A program made the translations under genes and the position numbers. Below, in pieces: positions 56,981-64,000 of a stretch of 64,000 nt of DNA. Numbering within the stretch: position 1 is the stretch's first letter; each line of letters starts with the position of its first letter. Source of the stretch: Chlamydiales bacterium (lineage in GTDB: Bacteria > Chlamydiota > Chlamydiia > Chlamydiales > JAAKFR01); contig JAJACP010000001.1 in assembly GCA_022601445.1 (NCBI GenBank), forward strand, positions 62,001-126,000. The letters run 5' to 3'. Below the pieces are notes generated by a model, which made no database searches, was not told where the DNA came from, and saw only the letters and a program-made list of their open reading frames with translations.

Positions 56981-57544
56981 ATGGCAATAGTTACTCCTGG
57001 AGACAGAAAAACAACAGCAGAAAGATGCTTCACAAAAAGAGAATTAGCACTTGAAGTTGTCAAGGTTTTCTATCCCTCTCACTTTAGATCTGCTGCAGAG
57101 GGCTTTTTCATGGGCTTTGGGGCAGCATGCGCACTTCGCGCCCACGCTCGACGCTTTGTTAGACTCTGTCAACCACAGAGAAAGATGTCCTTCTACTCTA
57201 GGCTTCACAGGCCTGGTCGTCTCGTCTTTCAAGCCTATGCCTGTTTAGCTGTTCCTGTTGTCGAAGAAGTAGTGTTTAGGGGCGTTGTAAGGGACCTGCA
57301 GGCTCAAAGCCAACGAAACCCCCAATCTCCCTCGTCGATCGCTGCCCGTACTGCAGCAAATGCCGCTCTTTTTTCTGCGATGCATGTAGAGCTCAGACAG
57401 GGGGTAAGGTTCAATGCTCAAATCTTTAGAGCCAACATGGTATCTGGATTAGTCTTCTGCTCTCTTGCCGAAGTCTCCAATAACCTTTGGGGATGCACAG
57501 TTGCCCACTCTTGGGCCAATTATTTAGCTCTTAGAAGAAGGTAA
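56981..57544 (+). CDS. CPBP-family protease homologue
   Basis: 187 residues carrying the three CPBP (CAAX/Abi) metalloprotease motifs in order: EEVVFR with Glu95, Glu96 and Arg100, FSAMH with His135, and HSWAN with His176 and Asn180. The usual length is ~220-300 residues with seven or eight helices; here the hydrophobic segments are short and the chain Arg-rich, so membrane topology is unusual. A good GGAGG ribosome-binding site precedes the ATG. Bacterial CPBP proteins include immunity proteins and surface-protein processing peptidases; the substrate here is unknown. Confidence 0.75.
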   Translation: MAIVTPGDRKTTAERCFTKRELALEVVKVFYPSHFRSAAEGFFMGFGAACALRAHARRFVRLCQPQRKMSFYSRLHRPGRLVFQAYACLAVPVVEEVVFRGVVRDLQAQSQRNPQSPSSIAARTAANAALFSAMHVELRQGVRFNAQIFRANMVSGLVFCSLAEVSNNLWGCTVAHSWANYLALRRR

Positions 57545-57616
57545 ATAAATATTTAATAATATGTTAATATAATTATGATATAATTAATCCGTTAATTAAT
57601 AATAACGGAGTCAATT

Positions 57617-58102
57617 ATGTTTGGTTATGTTGGTGCTCTAGGTGCTGCAGGTTTAGCGCTTGCGGCCAATTATGCACGAAAAGAGCTTGGTAGGCGCTAT
57701 CCTGCTGAGGGAGAAAAGTCACTTCATGGAGAAATTGAGGTCAATGGACGTAAACGGGTCGTAGTCGGCTATTTCGGGGCTAGTCAAGAAGTATTTGATA
57801 AGGGCGTTTGTTTAAATCGTCCTTTTTGGGTGGGGTCTAAAGCGCTCGCTCAATCGTATGCTGTACAAGATGCGACTAGAAGTGGAACGGCGCCTGTTGT
57901 TGCGGTATTGGTTGCGGATCGCTCTCCTACACAATCGGGCGATTACGATGTGGTCGAGGCTGATTCACACGTTCCCCTATCAGCACGGTATTTAAGAGAA
58001 GCATGTGCTAAGCTCATTAGGCATCAGATTGTAACTGTAGCTAATCGCCAGGGTTTCATAGGCGATGTTCAGCGCTGGTTAAAAGCGAAAGGTCGTCGTT
58101 AA
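57617..58102 (+). CDS. Hypothetical protein with N-terminal hydrophobic segment
   Basis: 161 residues. The N-terminus ([22 protein letters not shown]) could be a membrane anchor or signal. The remainder has strands such as [14 protein letters not shown], then [16 protein letters not shown] and [10 protein letters not shown]. The pattern, a short strand, [13 protein letters not shown] and then a PVVAVLV strand, is loosely reminiscent of ADP-ribosyltransferase-like folds, but I would not assign it. It shares TTAA with the stop of the convergent cyclophilin gene. Function unknown. Confidence 0.6.
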   Translation: MFGYVGALGAAGLALAANYARKELGRRYPAEGEKSLHGEIEVNGRKRVVVGYFGASQEVFDKGVCLNRPFWVGSKALAQSYAVQDATRSGTAPVVAVLVADRSPTQSGDYDVVEADSHVPLSARYLREACAKLIRHQIVTVANRQGFIGDVQRWLKAKGRR

Positions 58103-58689
58103 GCCTGAGGGGAGCTCCGGACAATCTCGATGATTTCGATCGCTTTGATCGGGACGTCTTGATGCCCTTTCTTAGTACTGGTCTCCACTGTTTTAATCGC
58201 ATCAACAACATCTAAGCCATCAGTTACCTGGCCGAAAACGCAGTAGCCATATCCACTCGGAGTAGGGCTGCGAAAATCAAGAAAATCATTATCCACGACG
58301 TTGATAAAAAACTGAGAAGTCGCTGAGTGAATATCTGAAGTGCGGGCCATTGCTAAAGTGCCACGCTTATTGGATAAACCATTGGACGCCTCGTTTTGAA
58401 TCGGTGCACGTGTTGTCTTCTCTTTCATATCAGCTGTCATTCCCCCTCCTTGGATCATGAAGCCTTCAATCACGCGGTGAAAAACAGTGCCATTGTAGTG
58501 CTTATCATCCACATACTGAAGGAAATTTTTTACAGTTTCTGGGGCTTTATTAGCCAGTAGCTCTACTTGAACGTCTCCAAGATTGGTGCGAATGGTGACA
58601 GTTGGATTGGACATGGATGACTCCTGTTTATGTTGAGATTGACAAGCACAGAGAAGGACTAAAAGCCCCACACACATTAATGCTTTCAT
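58099..58689 (-). CDS. Cyclophilin-type peptidyl-prolyl isomerase, lipoprotein
   Basis: 196 residues. Signal [16 protein letters not shown] with lipobox LCAC makes it an envelope lipoprotein. The cyclophilin domain carries [19 protein letters not shown] (catalytic Arg region), RGTLAMART and [10 protein letters not shown]. It catalyses prolyl isomerisation to help fold exported proteins. Convergent to the 161-residue gene with a 4-base overlap. ATG preceded by CAGGAGTC. Confidence 0.93.
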   Translation of the reverse strand: MKALMCVGLLVLLCACQSQHKQESSMSNPTVTIRTNLGDVQVELLANKAPETVKNFLQYVDDKHYNGTVFHRVIEGFMIQGGGMTADMKEKTTRAPIQNEASNGLSNKRGTLAMARTSDIHSATSQFFINVVDNDFLDFRSPTPSGYGYCVFGQVTDGLDVVDAIKTVETSTKKGHQDVPIKAIEIIEIVRSSPQA

Positions 58690-58744
58690 GATTGTGACTC
58701 CTGTTTAATGGGCAGCATTTTATGATAAAAAACAGTTTTTCGCA

Positions 58745-59524
58745 ATGGGTGATCTTGCTATAACAAAAAATGTGATGAATCTAACCCATATTCTTGAAGA
58801 ACTGGCCTACGATATGGGGGGTGATCTCCCCCGAGAAGCAATCGAGGCAGCGATTGCCAAACGCAAACAGATCACTCCCCATTTGCTTGCAATCTTGGAA
58901 GATGCTCTTTTTCGGATCGATGAAATCATCGAAGATGACAATTACCAAGGTCATCTCTATGCGATGTATCTGCTCGCGCAGTTTCGCGAAGAGCGCGCTT
59001 ATCCCTTGATTATTGAGCTTTTTTCTTATCCAGGAGAAATTCCGCACGCCATTGCCGGAGATGTGCTCACAGAAGATCTCAGCCGCATTTTAGCCAGTCT
59101 CTCAGGAACAAACATCGAGCCGATTCAACAGCTGATTGAAAATCCTGCTGCAAACGAATATGTGCGCGCAGCCTGCTTGGCCTCTTTGGTGACTCTGGTG
59201 GGATGCGGATTGATCAAACGGAGCGAGGTAATCGAGTATTTTCGTTCACTGCTCAATGAAAAGCTTGAGAGACAACCCTCCTTTACTTGGGATTACCTTG
59301 TAGCAAGCGCTTGCTCTCTCTATCCAGAAGAACTCTACAAAGAGATCTGCACGTCTTTTGATTTAAATTTGATCAATCGTGCGTTTATCTCTCTTGAAGA
59401 TGTCGCCACGATCCTGGCCGAAGAAAAGCAGACCCATCTTTATCGCCTTTATCATGAAGCTGAGCTGATTGACGATACGGTGACTGAAATGGAGAAGTGG
59501 ATAGGGAATTACTCTTTTCAGTAA
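58745..59524 (+). CDS. DUF1186 family protein
   Basis: 259 residues, largely helical, with the DUF1186 pattern: PREAIEAAIAKRKQITPHLLAILEDALF, DDNYQGHLYAMYLLAQFREERAYPLIIELFS and then HEAT-like helices (VRAACLASLVTLVGCGL). The family is of unknown function; related domains can bind protein partners. Starts at ATG 58745; another Met eleven residues on is possible. It is 28 bases upstream of the DASS carrier gene and may be co-transcribed. Confidence 0.8.
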   Translation: MGDLAITKNVMNLTHILEELAYDMGGDLPREAIEAAIAKRKQITPHLLAILEDALFRIDEIIEDDNYQGHLYAMYLLAQFREERAYPLIIELFSYPGEIPHAIAGDVLTEDLSRILASLSGTNIEPIQQLIENPAANEYVRAACLASLVTLVGCGLIKRSEVIEYFRSLLNEKLERQPSFTWDYLVASACSLYPEELYKEICTSFDLNLINRAFISLEDVATILAEEKQTHLYRLYHEAELIDDTVTEMEKWIGNYSFQ

Positions 59525-59552
59525 ACATCTGTTTGAGTATTATCCTCAGATC

Positions 59553-60959
59553 GTGAAAAGAAAGCAGCTGATCTCTTTCCTTATTGTGATTCTAGTTGGT
59601 CTGGCGATTTGGTTTGCTCCTCATCCAACAGAAGTCGATAGTCGTGCGTGGCACCTGTTTGCCCTATTTATGGCGACTATAATCGGAATCATTCTTAAAC
59701 CATTACCCATTGGAGCTCTTGTTATTGTCTCAATGACAATGGCAACTCTAACCTATACTTTGACTCTTGACGAGACTCTAGCTGGCTTCCACAACCCAAT
59801 TGCCTGGCTGGTTGTTTTTGCCTTTTTTATCTCTCGAGGTTTTATTAAAACGGGCTTAGGAAGCCGCATCGCCTACTATTTTGTCTCTATTTTTGGCAAA
59901 AGAACCCTTGGACTTAGCTACGGACTTCTTTTAAGTGAACTTGTTTTAGCTCCCGCTATTCCCAGTGTGACAGCGCGTACAGGCGGGGTGATCTTTCCGA
60001 TTACGCAGGGACTGGCTAAATCATTTGGAAGTGAACCTCACTTAGGAACAGAGAGACGGATCGGTGCTTTTTTGATGAAAGTGGCCTACCAAGGCTCAGT
60101 GATCACAAGCGCCATGTTCCTCACCGGAATGGCGGCAAATCCCTTTCTAGCTGGATTGACAGAGGAGGCTGGTTACTCGATTTCCTGGGGAAAATGGGCG
60201 CTGGCTGCGATTGTTCCAGGATTGATCAGCCTCATTTTAATGCCGCTTATTGTCTACAAACTCTATCCCCCTTCGATTAAAGAGACGCCCCATGCGGCTG
60301 AGATTGCGCGTACCAAACTCAAAGAGATGGGTAAGCTCGAACCAACCGAGTGGTTAATGCTCGGGATCTTTATTCTCTTGCTTGTTTTGTGGGTCTTGGG
60401 TGGGATCATCCATCTTAAGGCCACTGTCGCGGCGATGGTAGGGTTGACATTGATTTTGATTTTGGGAGTACTCGAATGGAGTGATGTCATCCGCGAGCAT
60501 GCTGCTTGGGATACCTATATCTGGTTTGCCACGCTGATCATGATGGCCACCCAGCTCAATACACTTGGGTTTACACCCTGGTTTAGCGAGCAAATGGTCC
60601 ATGTGGTCCACGGCATGAACTGGGTTACAGCCTTTGTCGTTCTTGGCTTAGTCTACTTCTACTCTCACTACTTTTTTGCAAGTAACACAGCCCATGTGGG
60701 CGCAATGTACCCTGCTTTTCTCATGGTTGCCATTGGACTGGGAACACCTCCAGCACTCGCTATACTCGTTTTTGCCTTTTCAAGTAGCTTGATGGGAGGG
60801 CTAACACATTATGGAAGTGGGCCGGCGCCGATTTTTTATGGATCGGGCTATATAGAGGTCAAAGCGTGGTGGCGGATCGGATTTCTCTTAAGTGTAGCTA
60901 ATTTAGCCATCTGGATGGGATTAGGTTCTCTTTGGTGGAAAGCTCTTGGTCTATACTAG
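59553..60959 (+). CDS. DASS-family anion:sodium/dicarboxylate carrier
   Basis: 468 residues with about 12 helices and the DASS (SODiT1/YbhI-like) motifs: RAWHLFALFMATIIGIILKPLP, FHNPIAWLVVFAFFISRGF, SELVLAPAIPSVTARTGGVIFPIT and FSSSLMGGLTHYGSGPAPIFYGSGY. Chlamydia has a homologue for 2-oxoglutarate/malate exchange (family knowledge). It would bring dicarboxylates from host cytosol, complementing the TCA enzymes. GTG start. Its last nine bases overlap the convergent pirin gene. Confidence 0.9.
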   Translation: MKRKQLISFLIVILVGLAIWFAPHPTEVDSRAWHLFALFMATIIGIILKPLPIGALVIVSMTMATLTYTLTLDETLAGFHNPIAWLVVFAFFISRGFIKTGLGSRIAYYFVSIFGKRTLGLSYGLLLSELVLAPAIPSVTARTGGVIFPITQGLAKSFGSEPHLGTERRIGAFLMKVAYQGSVITSAMFLTGMAANPFLAGLTEEAGYSISWGKWALAAIVPGLISLILMPLIVYKLYPPSIKETPHAAEIARTKLKEMGKLEPTEWLMLGIFILLLVLWVLGGIIHLKATVAAMVGLTLILILGVLEWSDVIREHAAWDTYIWFATLIMMATQLNTLGFTPWFSEQMVHVVHGMNWVTAFVVLGLVYFYSHYFFASNTAHVGAMYPAFLMVAIGLGTPPALAILVFAFSSSLMGGLTHYGSGPAPIFYGSGYIEVKAWWRIGFLLSVANLAIWMGLGSLWWKALGLY

Positions 60960-61649
60960 ATCAAAAAGCAGCAACTCTCCACCCTCTAGGCAACGGACTT
61001 CGATGGTCGACTCATCACTTAATGCTGCACTATCCCCCGCTTCCAAAATACTCTCCTGAATGAGAAATTTTCCCGAAATCACGTGTATCCAATAATAGCG
61101 ATCGGGAAGTGTCTCGTATCTAATCTCATCATGAGCATCCAAGATAACGGCATAAAGATCCACATCTTGATGGATGCGAAGAGATCCCTCACGTCCGTTG
61201 CGTGAAGCCATCAAACACCACTGCCCCCATTTAGAGGCAGAAGAAAATTGTCGCTTAGAGTAACTAGGCTCTAAATCGTGCCGCTCAGGATTAATCCAAA
61301 TCTGAATAAAGCGAACCGGAAGATGGTGAGAGAGATTGTATTCACTGTGTGTAATGCCTGTTCCCGCGCTCATCAAGAGCACCTCTCCCGGCCGAATCAC
61401 AGTTGTATTCCCTAAGTGATCGCGGTGCTCTAAAACACCTTCGAGTACATAGGTGAGAATTTCGGTATCGCGATGCTGGTGTGTGCCAAACCCTTTGCCT
61501 CCATTGATCGTATCCTCGTTGATCACGCGCAGATCGCGATACCCTAAAAAATCAGGATCGTAGTAGGTATCAAAAGAGAAGGTATGGAAGGTTTTCAGCC
61601 ACCCTTTGTCTTCATACCCTCGCTCTTTGCTCGATCTAACCTGAATCAT
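60951..61649 (-). CDS. Pirin-family cupin protein
   Basis: 232 residues in the pirin/YhhW family. TFSFDTYYDPDFLGYRDLRVINEDTINGGKGFGTHQHRD carries the metal-binding histidines His57 and His59, and GTGITHSEYN a third. Bacterial relatives include quercetin 2,3-dioxygenases. The ATG overlaps the tpx stop as ATGA, so expression with a thiol peroxidase suggests an oxidative-stress role. Confidence 0.9.
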   Translation of the reverse strand: MIQVRSSKERGYEDKGWLKTFHTFSFDTYYDPDFLGYRDLRVINEDTINGGKGFGTHQHRDTEILTYVLEGVLEHRDHLGNTTVIRPGEVLLMSAGTGITHSEYNLSHHLPVRFIQIWINPERHDLEPSYSKRQFSSASKWGQWCLMASRNGREGSLRIHQDVDLYAVILDAHDEIRYETLPDRYYWIHVISGKFLIQESILEAGDSAALSDESTIEVRCLEGGELLLFDLV

Positions 61650-62155
61650 CCCACTCTCATTGTTAACGCTTCAAGAACAGCCTCATAATCTGGCTCATCG
61701 ACCAGCTCTTTGACAAGGTAAGAGAAGAGAATATTTTGATCCGAATCGAGAATATAAATAGCACGGGCTAATAGCCCTAGATCAGGAATAAAGACACCAA
61801 ATTTCTCCCCAAACTGTCGGTGTTTATAATCAGAGAGGGCGATGAGATGATCGACATCTTCCGCTGCACACCAACGTTTCTGGGCATAGGGCAGATCCAT
61901 GCTGATGGCAATCGAGACAAGATGTGAGCCAAATCGTCCAAGCTCTTGGTTGAAGCGATGCGCCTCTTTACTGCAAACAGATGTATCTAAAGAGGGAACA
62001 GTCATGATCAACAGCGGCTTTCCTTTAAAAGAAGAAAGAGCAACATCATCGAGCTCATTGTCTGTTAAAAGACAATCGGGAGAACGATCTCCCTTTTTGG
62101 GGAAACTCCCTTTGAGTGTCAGTGGTTTTCCCTTCATTGTGATCGTCTCGCTCAT
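61646..62155 (-). CDS. tpx: Thiol peroxidase
   Basis: 169 residues. Reduces peroxides through a peroxidatic Cys in MTVPSLDTSVCSKE (Cys61) and a resolving Cys in QKRWCAAED (Cys96), the atypical two-Cys pair of Tpx. I start at the ATG at 62155, which has TGGAGGTGTT in front; the longer frame adds an unlikely N-terminus. Divergent to the superoxide dismutase gene. Confidence 0.93.
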   Translation of the reverse strand: MSETITMKGKPLTLKGSFPKKGDRSPDCLLTDNELDDVALSSFKGKPLLIMTVPSLDTSVCSKEAHRFNQELGRFGSHLVSIAISMDLPYAQKRWCAAEDVDHLIALSDYKHRQFGEKFGVFIPDLGLLARAIYILDSDQNILFSYLVKELVDEPDYEAVLEALTMRVG

Positions 62156-62243
62156 AACACCTCCATCTGTAAAACGAAATTTGATTATTACACATGGGTC
62201 GGTTATGATCACGAGAATATTCGAACACTACTGAGGAATGTAC

Positions 62244-62930
62244 ATGAAAAAACCTTTTTTATTCACTTTGCTTTGTACCTGTAGTACGCTTTTGGCCCAG
62301 CCCACAGCCAATTACTCTCCTAAACCTTCTGAATCGATGTCGATGCAGCCCTATGTGGCTAAAGATTTTTCTGATCTTATTGGAATGGAGGGATTTGGTG
62401 AGGAAACGCTTAAAATGCACTTTACTCTGTATCAAGGATATGTGAAAAACACCAATTTGCTCCTGGACATTCTCAACCAGTATATGAAAGAGAAAAAAGA
62501 AAAGACCCCTCAATTCGGTGCGATTAAACGCCGCTTGGCTTTTGAGTTTGATGGCATGCGGCTTCATGAACTCTACTTTTCCAATCTCGGAGGAAAAGGA
62601 ACCACACTGAACAAAAAATCGCCTCTCTATGCGCGCATTGAGCAAGATTTTGGCAGTTTTGAGGCGTGGCAAGAGAACTTCATGAACACAGGGATGATCC
62701 GCGGAATTGGATGGGTGGTGCTCTACCTAGACCCGGTTCACGGCCGCTTAATGAATATGTGGATTTCCGAGCACCAAGACAATCATATGGCAGGCGGCGA
62801 TCCGATCTTAATTATGGATGTTTGGGAGCATGCTTACCTACTCGATTACGGTCTTGATCGGATGGGGTACATCAAAGCCTTTTTCCAAAATATCAATTGG
62901 GATATCGTCTCATCTCGTTATGCAAAGTAA
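62244..62930 (+). CDS. Iron/manganese superoxide dismutase with signal peptide
   Basis: 228 residues. A signal sequence (MKKPFLFTLLCTCSTLLAQ) precedes the SOD domain, so this enzyme should act in the periplasm. Metal-ligand segments are visible: LKMHFTLYQGYVKNTN, GMRLHELYFSNLGG, and MDVWEHAYLLDYG with Asp and His. GAGGAA lies six bases before the ATG at 62244. Cytoplasmic Fe/Mn-SODs normally have no signal peptide. The next gene starts inside its last 11 bases. Confidence 0.88.
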   Translation: MKKPFLFTLLCTCSTLLAQPTANYSPKPSESMSMQPYVAKDFSDLIGMEGFGEETLKMHFTLYQGYVKNTNLLLDILNQYMKEKKEKTPQFGAIKRRLAFEFDGMRLHELYFSNLGGKGTTLNKKSPLYARIEQDFGSFEAWQENFMNTGMIRGIGWVVLYLDPVHGRLMNMWISEHQDNHMAGGDPILIMDVWEHAYLLDYGLDRMGYIKAFFQNINWDIVSSRYAK

Positions 62931-63618
62931 GCTAAATAAAAAAGAGATCGCCGGTTTAGAAGTTTCTGAGCTTCCCGGCGATCCCGGTGGTCCTGTGGTC
63001 CTTCTTTTTCATGGTTTTGGAGCTAATGCTTTAGACCTTGTCCCCTTGAGTGGAGTCTATAAGGAGCGTCCCAGGCCCACTTGGCTCTTTCCCAATGGTC
63101 CTCTAGAGATTCCGATTGCGCCCGGCTATTCGGGTCGAGCCTGGTTTGAAATCGATGTTCAAGGTTTACAAACAGCTCTTCAGCAAGGAGATTGGGATTC
63201 CGTTGCCAAAGCCTTTCCACCCGATCTAGAGCAGATTAGAAAGAGGATGGAGCTCTTTATTTCTGAGCTTGAGATACCTCGTTCAAAGTTGCTTTTTGGA
63301 GGGTTTAGCCAAGGGGCTGTTTTAGCAACCGAGCTGGCCTTAAATGGAATAGACCGAGTGGCGGCTCTGCTTATTTTTTCTGGAACCTTGGTTTCTGAAT
63401 CGACCTGGCGCCGGCTAGCCCGTAGGCATGCCTCGACTCCCTTTTTTCAAAGTCACGGCCGCTTGGATGCTGTTTTACCTGTAAAGAAAGCTGAAGAGCT
63501 AACTCAACTCCTTCAAGAGGGTGGTCTTAAGGGAGATTTACATGTATTTGAGGGCGGTCACGACATTCCGCAGCAGACTCTAGTGCAGCTTCATGCCTTT
63601 CTGGATCAGATACTATAG
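62920..63618 (+). CDS. Alpha/beta hydrolase, carboxylesterase/phospholipase type
   Basis: 232 residues from the ATG at 62920 (overlapping the end of sod). Domain signs: VVLLFHGFGANALDLVPL (oxyanion region), FGGFSQGAVLATELAL with the nucleophile Ser in GFSQG, SHGRLDAVLPV (Asp) and EGGHDIPQQ (His). This is the YpfH/carboxylesterase 2 group. The substrate is not predictable. The gene's end overlaps the convergent holB gene by 13 bases. Confidence 0.88.
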   Translation: MQSKLNKKEIAGLEVSELPGDPGGPVVLLFHGFGANALDLVPLSGVYKERPRPTWLFPNGPLEIPIAPGYSGRAWFEIDVQGLQTALQQGDWDSVAKAFPPDLEQIRKRMELFISELEIPRSKLLFGGFSQGAVLATELALNGIDRVAALLIFSGTLVSESTWRRLARRHASTPFFQSHGRLDAVLPVKKAEELTQLLQEGGLKGDLHVFEGGHDIPQQTLVQLHAFLDQIL

Positions 63619-64000
63619 AAAAGCGCTTCAAGACAGGTCGAGAGCTTCACTGACCTCTCAAGCCCTAGTCGTGCTTGCGCCAGTACTTTTTCAACGTGCT
63701 CGAGTGGAATCAGAGGGGCTTTTTTAAGAGAGGTGCGATAATCAGGATACGAAAGGAAGGACTCCCCTCCCTCGATCTCTAAAAGCATCCGATCTCGAAA
63801 CCATAAAAGCACGGTCTCCAAAAGCTCATCATGATCTTGCTCGCCCTCTTCTACAGATTTTAAAGAGGCGTTACCAGCGAGCACGTCGATGATTTTATGT
63901 TTCACTTGGATTGTTTCAGCGGGAAAATTCACAACGCGACAGCGAGAGAGGATCGTGGAGAGCATCTTCTCAGGATGATGCGAAAGAAGAACAATTACAG
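63606..64000 (-). CDS. holB: DNA polymerase III delta' subunit, C-terminal part (incomplete)
   Basis: The visible frame runs off the window end; upstream codons remain open (..VIVLLSHHPEK before MLSTILSRCRVVNFP). TILSRCRVVNF is the SRC motif after the AAA+ domain of clamp-loader subunits (DnaX/HolB). The size of the remaining C-terminus (about 120 residues after it) fits delta'. In Chlamydia a holB-like gene is next to tmk, as far as I recall. Start lies outside the window. Confidence 0.75.
   Translation of the reverse strand, partial: VIVLLSHHPEKMLSTILSRCRVVNFPAETIQVKHKIIDVLAGNASLKSVEEGEQDHDELLETVLLWFRDRMLLEIEGGESFLSYPDYRTSLKKAPLIPLEHVEKVLAQARLGLERSVKLSTCLEALFYSI

Overview
This window reads as chromosome of a Chlamydia-related bacterium from an 'environmental' family (Parachlamydia, Waddlia, Simkania or Criblamydia type) rather than Chlamydiaceae. 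The core gene order matches what I remember of Chlamydia: kdsB-pyrG-yqgF-zwf-(opcA)-pgl; tsaD-oppA-oppB-C-D-F followed a few genes later by a DASS carrier; and a ParA gene followed by a Pgp6-like gene. Genes absent from Chlamydiaceae are also present: aconitase, glucokinase and an iron/manganese SOD with a signal peptide. The family cannot be fixed from this window alone.

Layout. 0-5.3 kb: DUF423 membrane protein, a very large protein ending in a eukaryotic-type ubiquitin-specific protease domain, and an Ala/Ser-rich protein with a bipartite NLS-like motif. 5.4-9.5 kb: D-lactate dehydrogenase, P2-type cation ATPase, small two-helix membrane protein. 9.5-18.3 kb: eukaryote/archaea-type prolyl-tRNA synthetase, a giant inclusion-membrane-like coiled-coil protein, a 43-residue candidate lipoprotein, and a coupled pair of unknown genes. 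18.3-27.5 kb: SSS transporter, Pgp6-like/ParA pair, two Inc-like proteins, a tandem paralogous pair and a 1331-residue orphan. 27.5-34.5 kb: glucokinase, M19 dipeptidase, aconitase, Sua5, Inc-like protein, DoxX, exported protein. 34.6-41.3 kb: CMP-KDO synthetase, CTP synthase, RuvX, exported peptide, and the oxidative pentose-phosphate genes zwf-opcA-pgl. 41.3-48.8 kb is accessory: an AAA ATPase (PF01637/DUF234 type), a decayed IS5-like element, a DUF4116 protein with 19 exact-length 75-bp repeats, a dead fragment of the same ATPase gene, a winged-helix/nucleotidyltransferase pair with twin operators on its promoter, and two LRR-type proteins. 48.9-64 kb: TsaD, an oligopeptide ABC operon with two binding proteins, CPBP protease, lipoprotein cyclophilin, DUF1186 protein, DASS carrier, pirin-tpx facing exported SOD, an esterase, and a 5'-truncated DNA polymerase III delta' gene.

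How it fits together. Peptide import (Opp), dicarboxylate exchange (DASS), aconitase, glucokinase and the oxidative pentose-phosphate arm indicate a host-dependent cell with more central metabolism than Chlamydia trachomatis. The DUB, NLS protein, Inc-like proteins and DUF4116/LRR proteins are plausible host-interaction factors, inferred from architecture only. Genes are tightly packed. Same-strand neighbours often overlap by ATGA, and nine convergent pairs overlap at their 3' ends, four of them sharing a TTAG or TTAA tetranucleotide that holds both stop codons. I saw no rRNA, tRNA or CRISPR array.
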